Below, in pieces: positions 36,206-46,252 of a stretch of DNA of 64,000 bases. The DNA comes from Micromonospora sp. WMMA1363 (GTDB taxonomy: Bacteria > Actinomycetota > Actinomycetes > Mycobacteriales > Micromonosporaceae): contig NZ_JAUALB010000001.1 in the NCBI RefSeq assembly GCF_030345795.1, positions 4,022,001 through 4,086,000 on the forward strand. Reading direction: 5' to 3'. The notes beneath the pieces are model-generated. The model did no database searches. It was not told the DNA's origin and worked only from the letters and a program-made list of their open reading frames with translations. How positions within the stretch are numbered: the stretch's first letter is position 1; each line of letters starts with the position of its first letter. The translations under genes were made by a program, and so were the position numbers.

Positions 36206-36362
36206 TAGGTTCCAACGGTGATGCCGTTCACGGGCGCTCTGCCCCCACCCCGCTCCTAACGGAGCGATGCACTGACAGCTGACCGCGAAGGCCGGTCAGC
36301 GGCCTCTTCATGCCTGCGCTCCGTCGACGTTCCCGTTAACGGCTCACTCCTGCGGAGCGCAG
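36206..36362 (+). promoter_or_regulatory. Putative translational attenuator leader of the EamA gene
   Basis: A TAGGTT -10-like hexamer (36206-36211) precedes a 12-codon uORF (36221-36259). Four short segments can pair: 1 CGCTCC 36251-36256 (last uORF codons), 2 GGAGCG 36261-36266, 3 CGCTCC 36317-36322, 4 GGAGCG 36354-36359, which is the ribosome site of the EamA gene. Segment 3 with flanks forms a perfect 10-bp stem with 36353-36362, hiding the site up to the ATG; 2 pairs with 3 over 7 bp as an alternative. A stall on the uORF covering segment 1 would free 2 to capture 3 and open the site, as in erm leaders. An 8-bp hairpin at 36278-36300 lies between. Confidence 0.6.
36221..36259 (+). CDS. 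Leader peptide uORF MPFTGALPPPRS
   Basis: Twelve codons with a Pro-Pro-Pro run two codons before the stop; the TAA lies in the loop of the first hairpin. Polyproline is a known ribosome-slowing sequence. The ATG is about ten bases after the -10-like hexamer, so the transcript may be almost leaderless. Inferred function: sensing of ribosome-targeting compounds. Confidence 0.5.
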   Translation: MPFTGALPPPRS

Positions 36363-37223
36363 ATGTCTCGATCCTCCGTGCCATCGACACTAGCGTCATC
36401 GTCTTCCTCCCGTTCGGGGACAGATGCACGGCTCGGCCTCATCCATATCACTGTCGCGGGGCTCCTCTGGGGCACTACCGGAATTGTCGTACAACTCCTC
36501 CACCAGTCGACAGGTCTGAACCCGGTAAGCATCGGTTTCTACCGCCTGTCAATCGCCGCCGCAGTTCTCATCGTGGTCACAGCACGGCGCCTGCGGGATG
36601 TGATCGCGGCGGTCGGCTCGGCACCGCAACTTCTTATCTTGATCGGAAGTGGCCTTGGTGCTTACCAGGCTCTCTATTTCCTGGCAGTCGCCATGAGCGG
36701 TGTCGCCGTGGCGACTGTTGTCAGTCTGGGGTTGGCACCTCTCCTCATCGCCGGCTGGGAGGCTCTGCGAGCCGGGCGCCTGCCTGCCCGCATCACGCTG
36801 TACGGCCTGGGCGCCGCGATCACCGGTCTGGCCTTGATAACCGGATTCGGGGCAGCCTCGACCGCAGTTGGGCCGCAGCCACTCGTGGGCCTACTCGCGG
36901 CCACTGGTTCGGGCCTCGGCTACGCCGTCACGACGGTCTCGAGTCGGCACGTCTCCGATCGTGTGAACCCGCTGACGCTGACCACCGCGTCCACCGTCAC
37001 AGGGGCACTTGTTCTCCTTCCGGTCGCCGTGCTAGCCGGGGGTATCGCGTTTCCCACGAACCTGTTGCCCGCCGGGCTGCTCGCGTATCTGGGCGTGGTC
37101 ACCACTGCGGTGGCATATGCGCTTTTCTATGCCGGGCTGCGGACCACAGCGGGTAGCGCCGCCGCGGTGTTGACCCTGCTCGAGCCGCTGACAGCAGCGC
37201 TGCTCGCGGGACTGTACAAATAA
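36363..37223 (+). CDS. EamA-family transporter, C-terminus truncated by IS256
   Basis: A 286-residue product: a hydrophilic Ser-rich start, then nine to ten membrane segments typical of EamA (ITVAGLLWGTTGIVVQLL; GFYRLSIAAAVLIVVTARR; FYAGLRTTAGSAAAVLTLLEPLTAALLA). It ends in LLAGLYK because the inverted repeat of the IS256 element begins at 37208; about 20 residues and the last helix half are lost. Codon use is less GC-extreme than in neighbours, suggesting transfer. RBS GGAG 36354-36357. Its leader looks like an attenuator, consistent with a drug-exporter role. Confidence 0.8.
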   Translation: MSRSSVPSTLASSSSSRSGTDARLGLIHITVAGLLWGTTGIVVQLLHQSTGLNPVSIGFYRLSIAAAVLIVVTARRLRDVIAAVGSAPQLLILIGSGLGAYQALYFLAVAMSGVAVATVVSLGLAPLLIAGWEALRAGRLPARITLYGLGAAITGLALITGFGAASTAVGPQPLVGLLAATGSGLGYAVTTVSSRHVSDRVNPLTLTTASTVTGALVLLPVAVLAGGIAFPTNLLPAGLLAYLGVVTTAVAYALFYAGLRTTAGSAAAVLTLLEPLTAALLAGLYK

Positions 37224-38578
37224 CGGCTGATCGACCGATCAAGGGAGAGACGCCAGATGACGACCGAGACCACCGTGGGACAGCCGGCCGTGGAGCCGGT
37301 GGGTGCGGTCACGGATGAGCAGTTGATCGCGATGCTGGTCGATCGGGCTCGTGGTGACGGGTTGAAGCTGACCGGCGAGGGTGGGCTGCTGCAGCAGCTG
37401 ACGAAGCGGGTCCTCGAGTCGGCGTTGGATGGGGAGATCACCGACCACGTCGGCTACGACAAGCACGACCCGGCGGGTCGGGGTAGCGGGAACACCCGTA
37501 ACGGCAGCCGGACCAAGACGGTGCTCACCGACGTCGGGCCGGTCGAGGTGCGGGTCCCACGCGACGCCGCCGGGACGTTCGAGCCGCAGATCGTGCGTAA
37601 GCGGCAGCGGCGTCTGACCGGCGTCGACGACATGGTCCTGTCGCTGTCGGCCAAGGGCCTGACCCACGGCGAGATCGCCGCGCACCTGGCTGAGGTCTAC
37701 GGCGCTGAGGTGTCGAAGCAGACCATCTCCACGATCACCGACAAGGTCATGGACGGCATGGCCGAGTGGCAGAACCGGCCCCTGGACCGGGTCTACCCGG
37801 TCGTGTTCATCGACGCCATCAACGTCAAGATCAGGGACGGTCAGGTCGCGAACCGGCCGATCTACCTCGCGATGGCGGTCACCGTCGACGGCCACCGCGA
37901 CATCCTCGGTATCTGGGCCGGTGACGGCGGCGAGGGCGCCAAGTACTGGCTGCACGTGCTCACCGAGTTGAAGAACCGCGGCGTGGCCGACGTGCTGATG
38001 CTGGTCTGTGACGGGCTCAAGGGACTGCCGGAGACGGTGGAGACGGTGTGGCCGCGCACGATCGTGCAGACGTGTGTGGTGCACCTGCTGCGCAACTCGT
38101 TCCGCTACGCCGCCCGGCAGGACTGGGACAAGATCGCCAAAGCGCTGCGGCCGGTCTACACCGCGGCGACCGAGGACGCCGCCACCGAGCGGTTCCTCGA
38201 GTTCGCCGAGGCGTGGGGCCGTAAGTATCCGGCGATCGTGAAGCTGTGGGAGAACGCGTGGGCGGAGTTCGTGCCGTTCCTCGCCTTCGACGTGGAGATC
38301 CGCAAGGTCATCTGCTCCACGAACGCGATCGAGTCCGTCAACGCCCGTATCCGCAGGGCCGTGCGAGCTCGTGGCCACTTCCCGAACGAGCAGGCCGCAC
38401 TCAAGTGCGTCTACATGGCCTTGATGAGCCTCGACCCGACCGGAGCCGGCCGCCGACGCTGGACCATGCGCTGGAAAGCACCACTGAACGCCTTCCAGAT
38501 CGCCTTCGAAGGCCGGCTCACCCCGGCCAACAACTGACCACCTCAACAACCAAGATCAGCCGTTAACTTGACACTCCC
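37208..38578 (+). mobile_element. Complete IS256-family element
   Basis: About 1371 bp with 25-base imperfect terminal inverted repeats: left GGGACTGTACAAATAACGGC..., right complementary to GGGAGTGTCAAGTTAACGGC..., both followed by TGATC. The flanking bases (CTGCTCGC and GCAACGAG) do not form the 8-bp duplication expected of this family, so a deletion or recombination probably occurred after insertion. Confidence 0.85.
37257..38537 (+). CDS. IS256-family transposase
   Basis: A 426-residue intact transposase of the Transposase_mut type. The DDE core is visible: VVFIDAINVKIRDGQVANRP (Asp), LMLVCDGLKGLPETVE (Asp) and the C-terminal VICSTNAIESVNARIRRAVRARGHFPNEQ (Glu), with TCVVHLLRNSFRY between. 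ATG start behind AAGGGAGAG. A relic of a near-identical gene sits at 24215-24375. Confidence 0.93.
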   Translation: MTTETTVGQPAVEPVGAVTDEQLIAMLVDRARGDGLKLTGEGGLLQQLTKRVLESALDGEITDHVGYDKHDPAGRGSGNTRNGSRTKTVLTDVGPVEVRVPRDAAGTFEPQIVRKRQRRLTGVDDMVLSLSAKGLTHGEIAAHLAEVYGAEVSKQTISTITDKVMDGMAEWQNRPLDRVYPVVFIDAINVKIRDGQVANRPIYLAMAVTVDGHRDILGIWAGDGGEGAKYWLHVLTELKNRGVADVLMLVCDGLKGLPETVETVWPRTIVQTCVVHLLRNSFRYAARQDWDKIAKALRPVYTAATEDAATERFLEFAEAWGRKYPAIVKLWENAWAEFVPFLAFDVEIRKVICSTNAIESVNARIRRAVRARGHFPNEQAALKCVYMALMSLDPTGAGRRRWTMRWKAPLNAFQIAFEGRLTPANN

Positions 38579-38627
38579 GCAACGAGCGTGTGTTCGGGGC
38601 CAAGGCCGCCATCTCGGTGGTCTGGTG

Positions 38628-40157
38628 TTAGCCCGCAGTGGTCCTGTCCAGGATCTGCTGTATGTGATCGACCGTCAGGGCCGGGTTGGCCGCGGCGGCC
38701 TCGGCCAGTTCGGGGTCGTTGAGAAGCGCGGTGACCCGCGGTGCCGGAAGGCGTGGGCTGCTTGCCATCGCCTGTCGCACGGTGGCGTCCAGGTCGGTGC
38801 TGAGTCGGTCGACGACTTCGGGGTCGGCATGTGGGTCGAGGGCGACGAGCCGTCGTATCCCCGGGTCCGGGTTTTCGGCGAAGCGGGCCAGTCCTTCGGT
38901 GGGGAACTGTGGCAGCTCGCTGAGCCGGTCCCGGCCGCAGCAGTAGTACTCCAGGTAGCAGCGCAGCAGCAGCGCCGGCGACGCGGCCGGGTGGTGCTGG
39001 GCGAGCAGGACCCGTACGCCCGGGTCGGGATCGTCGGCGAGGATATCGACGATGTCCGCCGGTATCTCGGCGTTGCGGGCCGTTCGTCGGCGCAGCAGCG
39101 GATTGGCCGAACGGGCCCACCGCAGCGCATCGGTGATCTCCGGCGCGGCATCGTCGGGATACGGGATCCCACGGCAGCGGACGTCTTTGGAGCCGAAGTG
39201 GCCATCGCCCGGCACAGTGGTCACGTCGATGTCGATGCCGGCCCGCTGCTGCTCGGTGAGGCCGGGATGGGTGGAGACCGCGGTGCGGACCTCGACCGCT
39301 GGGTCGGTGGCGAGCCTGACGAGTTGGTCGCCGGTCAGATCGACGCGACCGGTGACTCCCTGCCGGACCGACGGGGCAGGGTGGCGCAGCAGCGTTCCGA
39401 CCACGTCCGGCGGGACGCTCGGGTTCTCCCCCATCGCCCCCAGCGCAGCCGTGTCGCCGCTGGTGAGCACCTGATCGATCAGCGCCCGGGACAGTGGACG
39501 CCGCAGTACGTACCAGAATGCGTGACAGTGCTGATCCGGCAGATCCGGCAGGCTCCATCACCTGCTGCCGGTGCGCGATGGACGCCTGGGCGGCCGCCCA
39601 TACGTCGGGCACCTCATCCTCCAGCATCGCCTGGCGCGACCGCTCGTCCAGCCAGCACAAGGACCGGCCGCGAACCGGCGCACACCCGGCCGGGGGTGCG
39701 CGGCGGCCAGCCGGAACAGACGCTGGTCATATCTGGTCGCTTCGAGCAACTCGCCAATCAACTCCTCTCGGCTGAACGGCATGTCGGAGGGCGGGCCGTC
39801 GAGCTCGGTCAACAACCTGACCAGCACGTCGTCAGGCAGCGGCTCCTGACCGGGTCGGCCAAACGCGCGCATTCTCACCCGCCACGCCGGGTCGGCCAGC
39901 AGCTTGGCGCGCGCCAGAGGGTCGACCTGCGGGTGGGCGGCCAGCGCTCCGCAGATCCTGGGCGAGGGATGGTGCAGCATCGCATCCCGCACCGGCGGCG
40001 GCAGCTCACGGCGGCGTCGTAGCCCATCGCACACCTGCTCCGGCCACGAATCCACCAGCCGCAGCAGAACGCTGACCGGCGCTGCCGGGTTCCTCGCCAG
40101 CCCCCGCAGCATGGGTGAAGGAGACGAACACCGATCCAACCAGGCATCACCGATCAT
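38628..40157 (-). pseudogene. LRV-repeat protein, two frameshifts
   Basis: Three frames join into one protein. ATG 40157 to about 39665 gives MIGDAWLDRCSSPSPMLRGLARNPAAP and repeats such as VRDAMLHHPSPRICGALAAHP; 39665 to about 39545 gives CWLDERSRQAMLEDEVPDVW; the third frame gives LPDQHCHAFWYVLRRPLSRALIDQVL and continues to 38628. The body consists of roughly 24-residue repeats ending in VR.A.A.(H/N)P, as in leucine-rich-repeat variant (LRV) proteins, with a Cys cluster CYLEYYCCGRD. A scaffold-type protein of unknown role. Confidence 0.65.
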
Positions 40158-40272
40158 CGGCTGCACCTTACGCCCACGCCTCTCGTCGCGGCATCCGCTC
40201 ATCGGCATCTCCGCACGAATGATCTTGTTGGTCGTTGGCGGGTAGCCCGCCGTTCAGCACCGCGGCCTTCGG

Positions 40273-40803
40273 TCACGCGGTCGGTACCCAGAAGCGCAAC
40301 TTCCCGCCGCGTTGATCCTCAAAGATGCCGCCGTTGGCCTCGATCACCCTGCGGGATGCGACGTTGTCTGGGTCGCACGTCACCAACGCGGACTCGATGC
40401 CCAGGCCGCACGCCACCGGCAACGCGGCGTGCAGCATCGCGGTGGCATGGCCCCGCCGCCGCGCCGACGGCCGCACGTCGTAGCCAATGTGGCCGCCGAA
40501 CTCGCGCAAGTGAGGGGTCAAGCGATGCCGGATCGCGAGGCGGCCAAGGTAGTCGTCGTCCTGGATCCACCACAGCGTGGTTGACGGCACGTAGCCGTCA
40601 GGTCGGGGTGAATCCTCCAGGATCTGGGATCGCAACCAGTCGACGTACGCGGCGAAGCCCTCAAGTACCGCCCAGCGGTGCCCAAACTCGCGCAGCTCAG
40701 CCCCGATCATGCTGTCATCTCCGGAGCTACCGCGACCCTCGGCGCGGAACTCGGCCATGGCGGCAACGAACGATCGACGCACTCGTACGACGGGTGGGCT
40801 CAC
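40273..40803 (-). CDS. GNAT-family N-acetyltransferase
   Basis: A 176-residue acetyltransferase. The acetyl-CoA loop is IGYDVRPSARRRGHATAML (R-R-x-G-x-A), followed by GIESALVTCDPDNVASRRVIEANGG, a typical motif B region. The start may be an internal ATG at 40758 or 40710, because the first 15-30 residues are not family-like. Substrate unknown. Confidence 0.85.
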   Translation of the reverse strand: MSPPVVRVRRSFVAAMAEFRAEGRGSSGDDSMIGAELREFGHRWAVLEGFAAYVDWLRSQILEDSPRPDGYVPSTTLWWIQDDDYLGRLAIRHRLTPHLREFGGHIGYDVRPSARRRGHATAMLHAALPVACGLGIESALVTCDPDNVASRRVIEANGGIFEDQRGGKLRFWVPTA

Positions 40804-40863
40804 CGCCCACCCGTGTTACTGGGGGATTTCGGGGACGATTCAAAATCGCATCGATAGATGCCG

Positions 40864-40896
40864 AGGCCCTGGTCAGCTTTTTGCTGGTCAGGGCCT
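40864..40896. terminator. Strong hairpin next to the tRNA fragment
   Basis: AGGCCCTG at 40864-40871 pairs with CAGGGCCT at 40889-40896; an inner CAGC/GCTG helix and a five-T loop (AAAAA on the other strand) complete it. It lies directly downstream of the minus-strand tRNA 3' fragment and looks like that tRNA's native terminator. Confidence 0.7.
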
Positions 40897-40901
40897 CCTG
40901 T

Positions 40902-40937
40902 TGGTGCCCCCGACAGGGTTCCAACCTGCGCCACCCG
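40902..40937 (-). repeat. 3' end of a tRNA (tRNA-Arg CCU-like), probable attachment-site remnant
   Basis: Reading the minus strand: a T-arm GCAGG-TTGGAAC-CCTGT and acceptor end CGGGGGCACCA. This matches the 3' portion of actinobacterial tRNA-Arg(CCU), apart from changes such as TTGGAAC for TTCGAAT. D-arm and anticodon arm are absent. A tRNA 3' end is the usual core of attachment sites of integrative elements; the accessory zone lies to its left and core genes to its right. Confidence 0.55.
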
Positions 40938-41049
40938 GGTCGATGACGGCAGCAGTCGCGCGCTGGCTGGAGTTTCGGTAACGAACGAGAGGTTGCCGAC
41001 GTCAGCCCCGGCGGACCGAGGCGGCACGCCGACTAGGCTGATCATCAAG

Positions 41050-42372
41050 ATGACCGACGCTGCGCACCGCCGTACCCCGTTGCTGCTGGTCGAGGCGGCG
41101 ACGCTGCTCTCAGCCACCGGCAACGGGGTCGCCGTCGTGGCGTTGCCCTGGCTGGTGCTGGAACGCACCGGCAGCGCCACCGCGGCCGGCGTCGTCGCGG
41201 CGGCGGGCGGGCTGCCCCTGCTGCTGTCCAGCCTCGTCTCCGGCACGGTGGTCGACCTGCTCGGACGCCGGCGGACGGCGCTGGTCTCCGATGCGCTGTC
41301 GGCGGTCTCGGTCGCCGCGATCCCACTGGTCGACGCCGCACTCGGGCTGAATCTCGGCTGGATCGTCGCGCTCGCCGTCCTCGGCGCGGTTTTCGACCCG
41401 GCCGGGATGACCGCCCGGGAGACGCTGCTCCCCGCCGCCGCGCAGGCCGCCGGCTGGCGGATCGAACGGGCCAACGGGGTGCACGAGGCGATCTTCGGAA
41501 TCGCCTTCCTGGTCGGGCCCGGCCTCGGCGGCCTGCTGATCGCCACCGTCGGACCCGGTTCGACGTTCTGGGTCACCGCCGCTGGCTTCGCGGTCTCGGT
41601 CCTGCTGATCGCGGCCGTCCGGCTGCCCGGCGCCGGCCGCCCGGAACGCCCGCCGAGCGGCCTGTGGCGGGGCACCGTGGAAGGCCTACGCTTCGTCTGG
41701 CGGGACCGGTTGCTCCGCACGATCGCCCTGATCACGATGGTGCTGGTCGCGCTCTACCTGCCGGTCGAAGGGGTGCTGCTGCCCGCCTGGTTCGTCGCCC
41801 AGGGGGAGCCCGCCCGGCTCGGCTCCGTCCTGATGGCGATGAGCGCCGGTGCTGTGTTCGGCGCGCTGAGCTCGTCCGCCGCCGGCCGGTTCGTCCGTCG
41901 CCGCACCCTGATGGCCGTCGCGTTGGTGGTCACCGGCGGGGCGCTGCTCGGGCTCGCGTTCCTCCCGCCGTACCCGGCGATGCTCGCCTTCGCCGTGCTG
42001 GTCGGGCTGGCGTACGGGCCGGTGAACCCGCTGTCGAACTACGCCATGCAGACCCGGACCCCGGAACGGCTACGCGGTCGGGTGGTCGGGGTGATGACCT
42101 CCTTCGCGTACGCCGCCGGGCCGGCCGGCTACTTGCTCGCCGGACCACTGGTCGAGTGGCTGGGCCTGCGGCCGGCGTTCCTGGTGCTGGCCGGCGCGCT
42201 GCTGGTCGCTGCCGTGGTGGCCGCCCCGCTGCCGATCCTGCGGGCGCTGGACGACCCGCCCCGCCACCCGCCCGCCCCACCGGGCGGTACGTCCGGCCGG
42301 ACCGAAGGGCCGGTGCCGCTCGGCGAGCAGTGGGCTCCCGCGGCGCACCGAAACCCACCTGCCCAGGAGTGA
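41050..42372 (+). CDS. MFS transporter
   Basis: A 440-residue major-facilitator protein with 10-12 hydrophobic segments, the loop motif GTVVDLLGRRRTALVSDA between helices 2 and 3, and a hydrophilic 45-residue Pro-rich tail. It resembles the drug-efflux group with homologues annotated as macrolide or multidrug exporters. ATG 41050 is chosen because the membrane part begins soon after. First gene of the core-like region. Confidence 0.88.
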   Translation: MTDAAHRRTPLLLVEAATLLSATGNGVAVVALPWLVLERTGSATAAGVVAAAGGLPLLLSSLVSGTVVDLLGRRRTALVSDALSAVSVAAIPLVDAALGLNLGWIVALAVLGAVFDPAGMTARETLLPAAAQAAGWRIERANGVHEAIFGIAFLVGPGLGGLLIATVGPGSTFWVTAAGFAVSVLLIAAVRLPGAGRPERPPSGLWRGTVEGLRFVWRDRLLRTIALITMVLVALYLPVEGVLLPAWFVAQGEPARLGSVLMAMSAGAVFGALSSSAAGRFVRRRTLMAVALVVTGGALLGLAFLPPYPAMLAFAVLVGLAYGPVNPLSNYAMQTRTPERLRGRVVGVMTSFAYAAGPAGYLLAGPLVEWLGLRPAFLVLAGALLVAAVVAAPLPILRALDDPPRHPPAPPGGTSGRTEGPVPLGEQWAPAAHRNPPAQE

Positions 42373-42467
42373 CGCGGCAAACCCGACGCCCCGGGACGGA
42401 ATGCGTTCCCCGGTCTCCGCGGCAGCCCACCGCTCGGGTCCGTGGTCGTGCGGGAAGGGGTGCCCGG

Positions 42468-43717
42468 TCAGCGCGGAGTCGTGATCCGACCGTCGACCGC
42501 CGCGGCGGCGATGTCGGTGCGGTGGTGCGAGCCGGCCAGCCCGACTCCGCGCACCACCGCGTAGGCGGTGTCCCGCGCGGCGGCCAGGTCGGGGCCGGTA
42601 CCCGTGGCACAGAGAACCCGACCACCGGCGGAGAGCAACGTTCCGTCGGCGGCCCGGCGCACGGTGCCGGCGTGGATGATGCCCGGCCGATCCGCGCCGG
42701 TGATCACGTCCCCGGTGCGCGGCTTCGCCGGGTAGCCCTCGGCGGCGACCACCACGGTGACGGCCGCGCCGTCCCGCCAGCGCAGCGGTGGATGCGCGGC
42801 CAGCGCACCGGTGGCCGCCGCGTGCAGCAGCCCGGCGAGCGGCGACTCCAGCAGCGCCAGGACGACCTGCGTCTCCGGATCACCGAAGCGGGCGTTGAAC
42901 TCGATCACCCGGGGCCGGTAGCGGTGATCGCCAAGCCGACGTAGAGCAGGCCGGCGAACGGGGTGCCGCGGCGGCGCATCTCGGCCAACGTCGGGTGCAC
43001 GACGTCGCGCATCACCTCGTCGACCAGACCGGACGGGGCCCAGGGCAGCGGGGCGTACGCCCCCATGCCGCCGGTGTTCGGGCCGGAGTCCCCGTCGCCG
43101 ACGCGCTTGAAGTCCTGCGCGGGCAGCAACGGCACCGCCGCCTCCCCGTCGGTGACGACGAAGAGCGACACCTCCGGGCCGGCGAGGAACTCCTCGATCA
43201 CCACCCGGCCGCACTCACGCGCGTGCTCCTCGGCCCTGCCACGATCGTCGGTGACGACCACACCCTTGCCAGCGGCGAGGCCGTCGTTCTTCACCACGTA
43301 CGGGGCGCCGAGCTCGTCCAGCGCGCCAGCCACGCTCGGGGTGTCCGTGCAGGTGTACGCGCGGGCGGTCGGCACGCCGGCGGCGGTCATCACGTCCTTG
43401 GCGAACGCCTTCGAGCCCTCCAGCCGGGCTGCCTCGGCGGACGGGCCGAACGCGGGGATGCCCTTCGCGCGCACGGCGTCGGCGGCCCCGGCGACCAGCG
43501 GCGCCTCCGGCCCGATCACCACCAGGTCTGCGTTGGCCTCGACGGCCAGCCCGGCCACGGCCGCGGGGTCGGCGGCGTCGACGTTGCGCAACTCGGCCAC
43601 CGCCGCGATGCCCGGGTTGCCCGGTGCCGCGATCAGTTGCTCGACGGCCGGGTCCGCCGAAAGCCCGAGCGCGAGGCTGTGCTCCCGCCCTCCGCCACCC
43701 ACAAGAAGTACCCGCAC
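42468..43717 (-). pseudogene. purD: Phosphoribosylamine-glycine ligase, one frameshift
   Basis: GTG 43717 starts MRVLLVGGGGREHSLAL; the ATP-grasp enzyme then reads normally through YVVKNDGLAAGKGVVV and GPNTGGMGAYAPLP to LLYVGLAITATGP. In the run near 42908-42914 one C is missing relative to the family, and the next frame continues PRVIEFNARFGDPETQVVL to the stop at 42468. Both halves are complete and conserved (about 416 residues together). PurD catalyses the second step of purine synthesis, so an error in a C/G run is more likely than true loss. Confidence 0.9.
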
Positions 43718-43783
43718 AACCGAGCATCCTACGCAGGGGCCGGATCCGCTCCGGCGGAGGCGGACCTCAGGTGCCGGGGTGTC

Positions 43784-46189
<2,406 letters not shown>

Positions 46190-46252
46190 CACTCCCGGCC
46201 ATCCGCCCCCGCCGATCGGGCATATCCTCGGCAGGAGGAAGGGGGAGGAACC

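Noticed and set aside
36241..36300. Tandem hairpins as a mini-ykkC (guanidine-II) riboswitch, which often controls EamA/SMR transporters
   Set aside because: The loops are not ACGR and the second hairpin has no such sequence; the uORF-linked four-segment pairing explains the region better.
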